This document shows positions 31,343 through 44,559 of a stretch of DNA of 64,000 nucleotides, piece after piece. The notes beneath the pieces are model-generated. The model was given only the letters and a program-made list of their open reading frames with translations. It was not told the DNA's origin and did not search any database. The translations under genes were made by a program, and so were the position numbers. Origin of the DNA: Doryteuthis pealeii (taxonomy: Eukaryota > Mollusca > Cephalopoda > Myopsida > Loliginidae); contig CM042139.1 in assembly GCA_023376005.1 (NCBI GenBank), positions 136,852,620 to 136,916,619 on the forward strand, given 5' to 3'. How positions within the stretch are numbered: the stretch's first letter is position 1; each line of letters starts with the position of its first letter.

Positions 31343-34143
31343 CATATAAAGGGCATTGTGGTGTATGTATGTCCCAAGTATCTAATCTATACATATATAA
31401 AAGGGCATTGTGTGTGTGTATGTCCGAATGTATCTATCTAATACATATATATAAGGGCAAGTTGTGTGTATGTTATGGCCTGAATGTAATTCTAGTATAT
31501 ACATATATACAAAGGCGCAGCTTTGCGTGTATGTAGTCTGAATGTAATCTATATATATATATATATATTATATATATAAGTATATATAAAGGGCATTTGT
31601 TGTGTATGTATGTCTGAAATTGTAAATCTATCTATACAATTATACAAGGGTATTTGTTGTGGTATGTATGTCCGAATGTAATTTATCTATACATTATACA
31701 AGGGCAGTTGTGTGTATGTATGTCTGAATGTATATATAATATATACCATATATAAAGGCAGTTGTGTGTAATGTATGTCTGAAAATGTAACTATCTATAC
31801 AATTATAAAGGGCAGTTGTCGTGTATGTTATGTCTGAATGTAATCTATCTATAATATTAAAGGGCAGTTGTTCGGGTGTATGTATGTCTGAAAGTATCTA
31901 TCTATACATATATAAGGGGCAGTTGTGTGTATGTATGTCTGAATGTAATCTATCTATCATATTTAAGGGCAGTTTGTGTGTATGTATGTCTGAATGTAAT
32001 CTATGTATCATTTATAAGGGCCGTCGTGTTGTATGTATTCCTAATGTAATTATCTATACCATATATAAGGGCGCGTTTATGTGTATGTATGTCGAATGTA
32101 ATCTATTAATACATATATAAAGGGCAGTATTTGGGTAGTATGCATGTCCCGCATTGTAATCTTCTATAGCATATAATAAAGAGCAGGTTGTGTGTTGTAT
32201 GTACAAATATGTAATCTATCTATACATATATAAAGGGGCAGTTGTGTGTATGATGTCTGATATGTAAATCTATCTATACATTATATAAAGGGCAGTTATG
32301 TGTTGTATGTCGAATGTAATACTATCAATATATATTAAACGGGAGTTGTGTGTATGTATTCTGAATCTAACTATCTATACATATATAAAGGGCAGTTATG
32401 TGTATGTATGTCGAATGTAATCTATCTATACATATATAAAAGGGGCAGTTGGTGTGTATGTATGCCTGAATGTAATCTATCTATACATATATAAAAGTGG
32501 CAGTTTGCGTGTATGTATGTTGAATGTAATCTATCTATATCACTATATAAAAGGGCAGTTCGTGTATGTATGTCTGAATGTAATCTATATATATATATAT
32601 ATTATAATATATATAAAGGGATTTGTGTTGTATGCTATGTCGAAATGTAATCTATCTATAACATATATAAAGGGCATTTGGTTGTGTATGTATGTCCGAA
32701 AATGTAATTATCTATACTATATAAAAGGGCAGTTGCCGTGTATGTATGTATGAAATTGTAATCTATATATATTATATATATATAATATATATATATAATT
32801 ATATTATATAAAAAGGCATTTGTGTGGGTATGTATCGTCCGAATGTAATCTATCTATACTATATAAAGGGAGTTGTGATGTTATGTATGTTCCCTGGAAT
32901 GTAAGTCTTCTATACAATATAAAGGGCAGTTGTGGTTGTATGTCTGAATGTAATCTATCTAATACATATATAAAGGGCAGTTTGTGTGTATGTATGTCCC
33001 TGAATGTAATCTATCTATACATATAATAAAGGGCAGTTGTGTGTATGTATGTCTTGAATGTAATCTATTATACATATATAAAGGAGTTGTGTGTATGTAT
33101 GCTGATGTAATCTATCTATACATTATAAAAAGGGCAGTTGAGTGTATGTATGTCTGAAGTAATCTATTATACATATATAAAAGGGAAGTTGCTGTAATGT
33201 ATGTCTGAATTGTATCTATTATATATATATATTATATATATATATAATATTTAAGGGCATTTTGTTGTGTATGTATGTCTGAATGTAATCTAGTCTATAC
33301 ATATATAAAGGGCATTTGGTGTGTATGTATGTCCGAATGTAATCTAATCTATACATATACAAAGGGCAGTGTGTGTATGTATGCCTGAATGGTAATCTAT
33401 TATACATATATAAAAAGGGAGTTGCGTGTATGTATGTCTGAATTGTATCTATATATATATATATATATATATAATATAGTATATATAGTATATAAGGGCA
33501 GTGTGTGTATGTATGTTGAATGTAATCTATCTATACATATTAAGGGCAGTTGTGTGTATGTTGTTGAATGTAATTAGTTAAAATTTATAAGGGCAGTCGT
33601 GTGTATGTATGTCCTAATGTAATCTATCTATAAATATAAGGGCCGTTATGTGTATCGTATGTCCGAATGTTAATCTATCTATACATATATAAAGGGCAGT
33701 TGGGGTATGCATGTCGCGAATGTAATCTATCTATACATATATAAAGAGCAGCTTGTGGTGTATGTTGTCCAAATGTATCTATTATAACAATATATAAAGG
33801 GCAGTTGGGTTGTATGTATGATCGCGACTTGTAATCTATCTATACATATATAAAGGGCGTTATGTGTATGTATGTCGAATGTAATCTATCATATATATAT
33901 AAAGGGCAGTTGTGTGTATGTTGTCTGAATTATCTATCTATACATTCTAGGGCAGTTATGTGTATGTATGTCGATTGTAATCTTCTATACATATATAAAG
34001 GGCAAGTTGTGTGTATGTATGGGCCTGAATGTAATCTATCTATACATATATAAAAGGGCAGTTGCGTGTATGTATGTCTCGAATGTAATCTAATATAACC
34101 ATATATAAAAAGGGCAAGTTGCGGTGATGTATGTCTGAATGTA

Positions 34144-34194
<51 letters not shown>

Positions 34195-36045
34195 ATACAA
34201 GGGCAGTTGTGTGTATGTATGTCAGAATGAATCTATCTATACATATATAAAGGAGGATTTGTGTGTATGTATGTCGAAATGTATCTATCTATACATTTAA
34301 GGGCAGGTTGCCGTGTATCGTATGTCTGAATGGTAATCTATGATATATTATATATATATTATATATATTATATATATATATATATAATATAAAGGGCATT
34401 TTGTGTGTATGTATGTCCGAAGTAATCTATCTAATACATATATAAAGGGGGCAGTTTGTGTGTATGTATGTCTGAATGTAATCTATCTATAAACATATAT
34501 AAAGGGCAGTTGTGTGTAATGTATGTCTGAATGTAATTATCTATACTATATAAAGGCAGTTGTGTGTATGTATGTCTGATGATAACTCTTATCTATACAT
34601 ATATAAAGGGCAGTTGGTGTGTATGTATTTGATGTAATCTATCTATAAAATATATCAGGGCAGTTGTGTGTATGTATTGCTGAATGTAATCTCATCTATA
34701 ATATAATAAAGGGCAAGTTTGCGTGGTATGTTGTCTGAATGTAATCTATTATACAAGGTATATAAAAGGGCAGTTTGCGTGTATGTATGTCTGAATGTAA
34801 TCTATATATATATATATATATATAGGAAGGGCTTTGGTGTGATATCGTTGTCTGAATGTAATCTTCTAATAACATATAATAAAGGGGACAGTTGTGTGTA
34901 TGTATGTCCGAATGTAAATCTATCTATACATATATAAAGGGCAGTTGTGTGTATGCATGCCTGAATGTAATCTAATCCTATCATATATAAAAGGGCAAGT
35001 TGCGTTGTATGTATGTCTGATATGTAATCTATATTATTATATATATATATATATATATATATCTTAAAAAGGCATTTGTAGGTGTATTGTATGTCGATGT
35101 ATCTATCTATCATGATATAAGGGCAGTTGTGTGTATGTATGTCTGATGTAACTATCTAATACATATTAAAGGCAGTTGTGTGTCGTTGGTCATGAATGTA
35201 TCTATTCTATACATATACTAAGGGCAGTTGTGTGTATGTATGTACTGAATGTAATCTATCTATACATATTAGATAGGGAGTTGTGTGTACTGTATGTCTG
35301 AATGTAATCTATATTAATACATATATAAAGGGGTTGTGGTATGTATGTCTGATGTATCTATCTATCATATATAAGGGCAGTTGTGTGTATGTATGTCTGA
35401 ATGTTAATCTATCTACTCATATATAAAGGGCAGTTGTGGTGTATGTATGTCTGAATGTAATCTATCTAATAGCTATATCAAAGGGGGCAAAAGTTTGTGT
35501 GTATGTATGTCGCATGTAATCTATTGTATACATTTTTAAAGGGCGTCTGGTGTATGTTGTCCTAATGTAATCTATCTATACATCTATAAAGGGCAATTAT
35601 GTTGTATGTATGTCCGATGTATCTATCTATACATATAATAAGGGGCAGTTGGGTTGTAGCCATGTCGAATGTAATCTGATCAATACTATAGTAAGCGCAG
35701 TGTGTGTATGTGTCGAATGTAATCTACATCTTACAATATATAAGGGCAGTTGTGGTGAAGGATATGTATGTCAAATGTAAATCTAAGTCTTACATATATA
35801 ATAGGGGCAAGTTTGTGTATGTATGCCAATGTAATCCTATCAATACATATATAAAGGTGCAGTTGTGTGTATGTGGATGTCTGACATGTATTTCTTAACA
35901 TATATAAAAGGGCAGTTATGTGTATGCTATGTCCCGAATGTAATTAATCTATACATTATAAAAGGAGTTGTGGTGTATGTATGTCCGATGTAATCTAAAA
36001 TTAATACATTATATAAAGGGCATTGTTGTGAATCTGTATGTCCTG
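31007..36045 (+). repeat. 5-kb tandem array of ~52-bp units (minisatellite/satellite)
   Basis: The consensus unit, read from the sequence, contains GGGCAGTTGTGTGTATGTAT, 'gtctgaatgtaa' and TCTATCTATACATATATAAA, about 52 bp, repeated roughly 95 times. About ten units have the TATACATATA part expanded into a longer (TA)n. Single-base indels are very frequent. Sub-variants recur in fixed order at about 1.57-kb spacing (see findings). Open frames in it are repeat products and not genes. Confidence 0.9.
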
Positions 36046-38394
36046 GAGGACCACACTTAAAAAAATAAGCAATTTGAAACACAAGTAAATAGGGACTTAC
36101 ACTTAAATATCACCATGGGCTTGGTTTTTTGAAGCAAAAATAATGCAGATTTGAAATTATTCATGAAGATATCCAAAAATAAAAATCTAACTGACTAACA
36201 GCGTTAAATTTTTTTCCATTCAATATTGTGAGCGCATAATTTTCTATGTTTCCAGAGTGACTGGATCACAACGCAGGCCCTTTTCTTAGTAGGGATTATG
36301 GGCACCCAGCGTGAATCCAACGGCATAATTCAGTAATAATGGATCCTGCGGACTACTTTAAAAAAAATTCCCCTATACCAGGCGCCGCTGGGTAGCCACT
36401 TCTAGTTTAATTAAAGTGGGGTTTGATTTTTCCTACCAGGCAAGAAATACGCGAGGTGGTAAAAAAAGGATCTTATTTATTATTTTTAAAAGCTTCCCAG
36501 GCAAAGGCTATACAAAAAATAACTTGGTTATGATAATGGGTTGCAACAAAAGGATTTGTATAGACAGCTATTAAATGATTAGATAGTTTACAAAAATGGA
36601 TGGAGAATACCACTAGAAAATTGGAATTCAACATACAACACACACACACACACACACACATACATGTACAGCTGCTCAATGTTGTCACAAATCACATACA
36701 CATGTACATTGGTCAAATACATATATCACAATGTATCAATGCTAATGCACACACACTCACAGCCACCTCACACCAAACAACACCACACACATATATTATA
36801 TATATATATACTATATATATATATGAGGTAAGGTAGAAGATGTGAACAAGAAATGAAACTCAAAACAAATCAGAGTTGAAACGTTTCGTCCAATACAATA
36901 CGGACCATCATCAATGCGAATGATTTTTATTGAAGCAAAATTTTGGCGAAGTATAAGTGACAGGGTAGTGAAGTGAAGGGAGGAGGAGGATAGGGGTTCG
37001 CATCTGATGAGTCGGAGAGTTAGACACTTTGTCTAAGCTCCTGAGAATAGATATAATGGCTTAAATCTCTAAGTCTTTTGTATTTTTCTTCTTATATATA
37101 TATATAATATATTATATATATATAGTTAATGTGTGGTGTGTATTGGAGAACAGGAAAATAGTTCTCAATTACGATGTAAGAGCTATATTCTTTATAGTGT
37201 ACTATAGAATTAAAAGTGTCTTGTCAACCATTGGGGAAAATTTCTTCAAAGCATATTAGGATGCTTAATCCTCCAAGACAAATTGCTCACGCATATTTGT
37301 ATCAACATTATATATAAATATATAAACTCAGTGTCTGGTTTGGCCTAAATTATACAAAAAATCAAACTAATCTATTTCAAGAAGAGGTTGAATTCCTAGA
37401 CCAAAAAAATTTGTATGTTGCTTTATGTATATACTAGCAGCAGCTCCTGGATCACCTGGGTAGAGAGGGATTTTTAAAGTTAGTCCGCAGATTCATTAAT
37501 ACTGATGTGAGTGAATCCTTGTGGAATGGCCCCTGTTAAACTCCCTATGTAAAAAATTGACCTTGCTTGATCCGCTATTACTTGAAAAGAAGTTAATCGT
37601 TACTATCTAAATTAAATGAAAAAAAAAATTCCATATGTTAATCATTTAATTTTTTTTTTAAATTATCTCACAAATATAATCAATCTCTATTATTTTTGCT
37701 CACAAACTGAGTTGAGATATTTAAATGTGTATATATATTTACTTTGTATTAATTGTTTTATTTTTTCGAATTTTCCCTCCGGATATACACAATACACAAC
37801 ACACTGCTTAATATATTATTATATATATATATATATATATATATTATAAATCATAGGGTATACAAATATAAAGACAGATATTGAGATTTATATTTCGTTA
37901 TATCGCTGTTAATATATTGTGAAACTTGAATCAACTAATCTTTTTCACCGGTTAAGACTCACTTTTTCCCACAAATACCATATATTTATATAACTATACT
38001 AATATATAATTATATACTATATATAACTATTATTAACCGGACAGATATCTTCATGTTTTAATAGTTTTCTTTTCACATCTGTTTTGAGTTTTTCCTGGCC
38101 AGTTTTTAATATGGGGTACAATTTGTTATGAGCCACTCGCAAAAGTTGCTTCCTCAAGTGATTTTCAGCACTACAAAGTGCCAATCTTCAGGGGGTTTGA
38201 TGTAATTGAGCCAGCCAACTAAAATGGGTCAAAAAGCAAACTTGTAAGGCGCATGCATGAAATGATGTCAATTATATATATATATATATATGCCACACAT
38301 AGAACCACACACACACAAACCACACACACACGCCACATATCACATGCACACACCCTTTGCATGAGACAGCGAATGTGACACAATGTTCATTTCT
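36046..38394. other. Unannotated sequence with several microsatellites
   Basis: CA runs at 36637-36662 and 38298-38345. TA runs at 36785-36826, 37093-37124, 37817-37848 and 38272-38291. A block at 36876-36925 (GAAACGTTTCGTCCAATACA) looks like the end motif of a repeat element. No gene is recognised. Confidence 0.45.
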
Positions 38395-38610
38395 TAATGG
38401 AAGTTCAACAGGTTTGAATTCAGAGTTTTTCTCTCGCTAGACGGTTTAAAGGAGCCCAGTCATGCGCCTACTATTTATCATCTGGAGGGAGAGAGGATTA
38501 GAGAACTTTCCCCCACGAGTATTAACCAAGTAAATTGGCAATTACATACAGGATTTGAACTCTCGGGGCAACAAGTCCATTTCCCCATGAACTTTACCAT
38601 GAACATGCAC
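38395..38610 (-). mobile_element. tRNA-derived SINE, inverted
   Basis: On the minus strand a B box GAGTTCAAATCC lies at about 38551-38562, and the tail GAGAAAAACTCTGAATTC plus 'aaacctgttgaac' lies at 38400-38440. This is the same family as 19461-19715. The A-box region is degraded. Confidence 0.6.
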
Positions 38611-40045
38611 TTTTCATAAAATCATATACTATATATGGTTTCATCCGAGTGTGTGTCCTGTGTGTGTGAAATGTTAACAAGGTTGATAGGTAATGTTACC
38701 AATTGTTAATTATGGTAATTTCGTGCCTCTGGCTTGTGTTTATTTCAGATTTTGTCTACTGTGCAGCAAATTAGAGTCAGTTGCACACTATTTTATAATT
38801 AGGAGAGGCGCACATGATACAATTCACATCCTCTAGTGAAATGATCTATCATTGAGGAAACAAATTGAAGCAAACAATAAATCCACCAGTGAAAAGGGAA
38901 AAGGCTTTACTGCTTGTCCATTGGAAGCTCCAATAGGAAGAATTTCAGAGTTGTTTTCACTCAAATCGGAGACAGTGCAGAGATAAAAAACAGTTGCATG
39001 AGACACTGGTGATTACGAGTAATGGAGCTGGAAGTTTCAGTCTAATCATCTGATCGAGAAAAAAATTCCATAATTTGTTTCCGTTAAATCAGGCTGTTAT
39101 TGGATGGTCTCATAATTTTTCCCCGATTTGATTCTCCAGTTCCTCTAGTCTGGCTTACTATATTTTGGTGGATTAGAAGTGCAGAAGCATGTGAAATTTA
39201 CAGAAGATGTGTTGTTGTATAACAAAGAAGTAATGTTTTAGTTACAAAAAAAAAAAATGTTACAGTGGAGATCATAAATAACGTGAAACCAATTACCACT
39301 TTCATTTGGAACTGCTGCGTCGAGAATGATTAACACTTACCAATATAAGTAGAACTGTCAGTTGTTTTTTGATTGAAATGAAATTGAAACTGCACAAATG
39401 TCAGTTGACATGAAGGACCAATGAAGACCGGCTTTTCTCATGATCCGCCGTATGCGGAATTCTACAGCAATGGGAAAGCTTTTCATCGATTGTCAGAATC
39501 GTTTGGACGCTCAAAACAAAAACTATTGTTTTTTTTCTTTCATGACATGTTATTTTTAGCGATAGTCACATGCAAATTGAACATTGTGGTTTGATCATTA
39601 TCTTGGCATTGTGAATTCTTATTAGGGCGAGGCGCAAAAATCCGTGGTGGATAGTTTGTAGACCTTCGCCATTGTAAAGTTAATTCTTCATGCTGTAACA
39701 ATGGCTTTATTGAATAAAAGATAATTTAAAGCCATTTGCTTACCTTTGGTTATGAGTTTTAGGACCTCAGATAATAAATGTTATATATAATAATATCTAT
39801 TATATATATATATATTTAGAGAGCTTCACCGTGACAATGTAATATAAACCTAATTTTCATGAATGTAATTACATCCGTTTTCGTGAATGTATAAATGCCA
39901 AATTTTTTTCAATGAATGTATAACCGTAATTTTTATGGATGTCTATACTAATATTCATAATTTGGTTGTAATTCTATCTGTCTGTCAAATAAAAATAATT
40001 TCTATTTCTATATATAGTATGAAATAGATATACAACTAGGATTTA
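38611..40045. other. Unannotated sequence
   Basis: No gene or familiar repeat is recognised. A short (TA)n run at 39780-39812 is followed by three loosely similar 'tttt-atgaatgtata' units (39850-39950). Confidence 0.4.
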
Positions 40046-40360
40046 CAAGTAGAGAGCAAGACGAATATAGCAAGGAGAGGAGGAAGCAAGCAAGATTAGC
40101 AAATAGGATCGCAAGGACAGAAAGATAGCAGTCGCAGAGGAAGGACGCAAACGGCAAGATAGGCATAAGAGGGAGAGATAGAAGAGCAAGACAGGCAAAA
40201 GAGAGAAGAGCAACGCAAGATAGCAGAGAGTGAGCAAGATAGCTAAGATGAGTGGAGAGCATATAAAGCAGAGAGCACGTAGAGAAGAGGAGAGCTAAGC
40301 AAGATGCTCACAGGGAGAGTTGAGTACAAGAAAGCAAGAGAAAGGAGCAGAGCAGCAGAA
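40046..40360 (+). repeat. Purine-rich degenerate tandem repeat, block 1
   Basis: Short motifs such as GCAAGATAGCA, 'gagagagcaaga' and 'aggagag' recur without a fixed period. The plus strand is overwhelmingly A and G. Confidence 0.65.
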
Positions 40361-40734
40361 GTACTGGATTAATCAGAATTGATATTTTGCTGTAGTTTAT
40401 TGCGAACAAAAATACACATTGTGAAATCGACTGTGCAATTATCAATATCTTGATTATCAGTGGAATTAAGCCCTGAAGATCCTTATGGTTGAAACTCGAG
40501 TAGGTATTACCCATGTACCATGGTGGGGCTTTGGGGAATAAAAATGGGGGTTGAAAAAAAACCTCAAAAGAAACAGAAGAACAGAGGAGTGCGAGGCAAG
40601 AGAGGGCAAGACACCAGCCGATAATCAAGAAAGGGGCCTCTCCACACACTTTGTCTAGCTTGGTAAGGGTCCAAAGTGGAATGTTGCATGTCATAGAATG
40701 TACCCAGGATTCTGTCTTAACGCTATCATGGGTC

Positions 40735-41130
40735 GCCTACCAAGGAGAGAAGACACACGCCAAACAAGGAGGATAGTGCAGACAGGTAAGACCTATGGAG
40801 GAGAAGTAGGTGTGTGACGCTAAGGAGAGCAAATACAAGAGAGACGTACGGCTAAACGGCCAGGAAGCATGAGAGTAGGATAGAACGAGGAGGCAAGGAT
40901 AGCACAAGAGAAGGTAGAGGCACAAAGGCAAATGGAGACACAGCATAGCAGAAGATGATGAATACAATGTAGAGTCTAAGAAATATTTAGAGAGACACGA
41001 GAGAGAGTGAGCAAGGCAAATAGTGATGGTACTTCTTAGAGATTGAGCAAGATTTAGCAACCCTAGAGTTCAGCAAGAGTAAGCAACACTATATAAGCAA
41101 AGAGAGAATTAGAAGAGCACCAGTCAGATG
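40735..41130 (+). repeat. Purine-rich degenerate tandem repeat, block 2
   Basis: Same composition and motifs as 40046-40360 (GAGAGAGTGAGCAAG, 'agcaagat', 'agaggag'). The two blocks are separated by about 370 bp of ordinary sequence, and scattered purine motifs continue to about 41235. Confidence 0.6.
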
Positions 41131-41310
41131 AGAAAAGTTAAAGTGAGCGTAATATGGGTGAGGTTCCAATTAGTAGCAGATGACGGATAGCAAAGAAGAG
41201 GCAAGATTAGCAAGAAGAGAGAGAGCACACTTACATTGCAATTATCTAAAATGATTACCAGGTCCACTCTGACCCAAAGAGTGATAGTACCTGTTAGGGA
41301 GTTCATCCAA
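41130..41310 (-). repeat. Family R interspersed repeat, inverted and interrupted
   Basis: The minus strand reads CTAACAGGTACTATCACTCT, then 'gggtcagagtggacctgg', and about 130 bp later 'aattggaacctcac'. These are the landmarks of family R, and the space between them is filled with purine-repeat sequence. Confidence 0.45.
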
Positions 41311-44255
41311 TAGGAAATTGAATGAGATCAAAAATGAGTTTTAAAAAAATGTCTTGTCAAAATTTCTTTTTAATTTGAAATACCAACACAAGAATGAAAT
41401 GATAAAAACAAAAAAATCTTCAGACATAAAATCAAATCCAACGAAGGTTGACCCATAGAAATTGCCCGTAAAATCAACCAAACAATCAGACGAAAACAAA
41501 ATCAAGTTAAAACATTATCAACAAACATGAGGCTTGCTAAGGCAACTTAAAAATCAAACAACGAAATGATATGTTGCAGTAAGGCTAACATAATGGGAGA
41601 CAGCAGAGAAATTAGAGTAGTGATTTTGAACTGGCTGTTATTGTGCCTGCTTTTGGCAGTGAGTCTTGCTAGGCACGCTCATCTTGGCTCGAATAGTTAT
41701 AATAATATCTGATTAAGCTCCTTTGATAGCTACTTTATTAAGTGGGTGATGTTTAGCACAGTTTATAGGTGATTTTAGAATACAAAAGGCATTAAGCAAA
41801 AATTGAAATTCAATCACTATTAACAAGAGTGTGGGTCGCAGTTGTGCATTAGTCAGCCAAAAAAATGTCCGCAAGTGGTTGTAGGGAGTATTGCAACACG
41901 GGTTCAACACTTCCCAAAATGACATAGAGTGGCAAAAGTTAGGGTAATAAACTGGGGCCCTACAAAAACTGCAGACTAGAAGCCAACAAAATACGCAATC
42001 AAACTGAAATGAATGATTATGGATAGAAAATAGAAATAGTAAATGAATGTAACATCATTGACATAACATTTCTGTGATTTCTAAATATTTTTGGAGACCT
42101 TAAATATCCAAATTACCCACATACCTCACATTTATAAACAAGAATCAGGCATATACTATATATATATATATATATCCGATGTTGGAAATAATCTATAAAT
42201 GCCATTCCTCACAATTGAATAATGCTTTGCTTGGCAACATGATCAGAAAAAAAAAAATAAAGAAAAGGAGCTTTAATAATACATTGCAATGAACAGAACT
42301 CTCACAATGAAGGGTTAAACTATCAGTATGACACAGTCCAGATACAACATTGAGTGAAACAATTGTTTGATTGACTAACATGTATCAATAGATAATGATG
42401 CCTACCAAATGTTTTCAGCAAAAAAAGACCCCGATATGTTGGTCAGATCCAGTTCATATAGATTGAACCAAAATCCACAACAAAAATTAACAGGATCCTA
42501 GGGGGAGGGGGGTCACATGATAAAATCTTTCTAACTAAATTATGACGAGATGTAAAATAAGATTTGACATGACACTAGCTAGCTACTCAGTTGCTATCAG
42601 TAACGTGGTCAAAACAAATAAGTTTGGCAGAAAAGCTTCCACATCTATGCGATAATACAGCATCTGACCTTTGATAGTGTAGCCAACAAGAAATAAATTC
42701 AGAGCAGATTATCTAGAAGTATGCAAAGAATAGATCACAGAATATAGTGGTTACTATATGGAAAAAATATTTGTTTATGGTGCTAAATACTACAAATGCA
42801 AACTTCTCTTTTATTTAAATGCTGTTGTTGTGCTGTGATCTGTTGGAAATGGGTGGGTTTTACACTTTGCAAGCACCCTCTTGATCTAATAGAACTTATA
42901 TGATGAATAAAAAAAACTTTCTCTTCTTGGACTATTATAACATTATTCTGGTCATACAAATAGAATGTTCATCTATCATGTTTGGCGCATCCAGCAGAGG
43001 ATATCCATGACAATACTTTCGGCCAAACCCTCCTATCATATCATATTGCACTGGAAGCTCCTCTGCGGAAGCGCCAGCAATCTAATTCACAATAACACTG
43101 GTAACAAATGTAGGATTCCTTGCTGGTCGATCCACACTTGCATGTACATAGTGTTGGCTTCCACAGGAAAAGTAGCTATATGGTTATCCATGCTATCTGA
43201 TCACTCAACAGCAATGTCCTGCATGCCTTGTAACAGTCAACTCACTCGGATAGTTGATTGATAGAGATAGGGAGGGCAGATGAGTAAACACTGTATTCTT
43301 AAGTGGGGTGCTGTATATCATAAACGAACTACTACATTCAAGACTGCAATTCGACAATTCTTGGTGCAGCTCACCAGATCATCGTTTCTTTCAAAGAAAC
43401 GCTATATAGTCGAAGGTCACAGGTGGTAGCACACACAGCATACAGCGAGCAACGACAACAAATAACAGCCTAGGGAAGAAACTGATAGCATTAAACACTC
43501 ATTTATTGTGAAGGAGTACTTGTAGAGGTTGATAAGGCATGTCTTCTGTCCGAACTTATATAAATCACAAAGAGATGCTGAAAGTTTTGCATAAGGAGAT
43601 GTAAATTCTCAGTGCCCTAGTGATTCTAACACTATCTGTCTGTCTGTCACTTGAAATTCAGAAATAAATTCTAAATCAGATAAGAATGAACACTGTCTTT
43701 GCAAAATTTCTTACATAAATTGGACAATACTTGAAGTTTTTGGGGTTTTTTTTTTCAACCGTTGTCTTGCGGTCCACGTGGTCCACAATACCCCCACCAC
43801 ACAATTTCCTGTCTTTTTACTTTCCCCATTTCAACTTCCTGTTCCTGAAAAGTGACAGAGGGATGTGAATGAATTCTTCCAAGCGTGTGGCATGGCGTCT
43901 GCTGCATGCAAAGCTGACAAAAAAAAGACTTGTGTCTGCTTGATAAAAATAAAAAATAAAGATGGAGTGAATGATGGTGAAGTTTTAAATCTAAATGTCC
44001 TCCCTCCCTCGTTGTTATGGCAGGACAGCAAATGTCACGAAGGTAAAAGACATGGAATAATATTACTTAATTTCAATTTATTATGGTGTCATAATTCCAC
44101 CATCTGGAAGGGTTCCTTACATCATCAATATTACAGCTGACATATTACTGTGTAATATTATTCTAAAGAAAAAGTTACTTAATATTTTCAGTAGTATTAA
44201 TCAATATTATAATTCAGTGACAATATAATACATTAATATTTAAAGAACATCTTTA
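41311..44255. other. Unannotated sequence
   Basis: No gene can be supported. A perfect 9-bp inverted repeat (CGTTTCTTT-C-AAAGAAACG) lies at about 43384-43402 and a (TA)n run at 42152-42176. Open frames at 42965-43261 and 43865-44140 have no recognisable domain or splice context. Confidence 0.4.
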
Positions 44256-44257
44256 TT

Positions 44258-44318
44258 ATGGGGCTGGTATAGCATCCGCCTGGAACAAAAAGTTTCCTGG
44301 TTCAATACTAGCCTATAC
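44258..44318 (+). other. tRNA-like fragment (SINE head), plus strand
   Basis: GGGCTGGTATAGC resembles an A-box region and CTGGTTCAATACTAGCC a B box, about 35 nt apart. It is probably a SINE head and not a tRNA gene. Confidence 0.4.
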
Positions 44319-44342
44319 TATATTAATATTTAATACACTTAG

Positions 44343-44412
44343 TTGGCGAGGGCCGATATTGAACTAGGAGCCTTGCGGTTTCTAGCTGAACGCTCTACCG
44401 ACTGAGCTAGAT
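44343..44412 (-). other. tRNA-like fragment (SINE head), minus strand
   Basis: The minus strand reads TAGCTCAGTCGGTAGAGCG (an almost canonical A box / D arm), then about 30 nt, then CTAGTTCAATATCGG (B-box-like). It is arranged convergently with the tRNA-like fragment at 44258-44318. Confidence 0.5.
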
Positions 44413-44414
44413 AA

Positions 44415-44495
44415 ATTATAGATAAATAAATAATTTATCAGTCAATCAGAGTTGTTCCCCCCTTTTTTAGGTAGGAGTTATAGGAAATAACCGAG
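44415..44495 (+). mobile_element. Solo right end of the 27147-type MITE
   Basis: AAATAAATAATTTATCAGTC followed by 'agagttgttccccc' and 'ataggaaataacc' matches the right terminus and flank of the element at 27147-27320 (including GGTTATTTCCTA on the opposite side). Confidence 0.55.
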
Positions 44496-44559
44496 TTGTT
44501 TATTAAACTAATAAATCAAAACTTTTATTCACTTTACAGTGATTAGAGACATGGCAGCT

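Noticed and set aside
31821..35113. Several ~60-100-codon frames with repeating CNLS-type peptides
   Set aside because: They are translations of the 52-bp tandem array. The period is not a multiple of three and indels shift the frame from unit to unit.
31007..36045. Possible CRISPR-like repeat array
   Set aside because: The units are head-to-tail with no unique spacers, and the context is a eukaryotic repeat-rich genome with no cas genes.
43865..44140. 91-codon frame with a Cys-rich start
   Set aside because: No domain, signal peptide, splice context or conservation evidence is available, and its length is within chance for the region.
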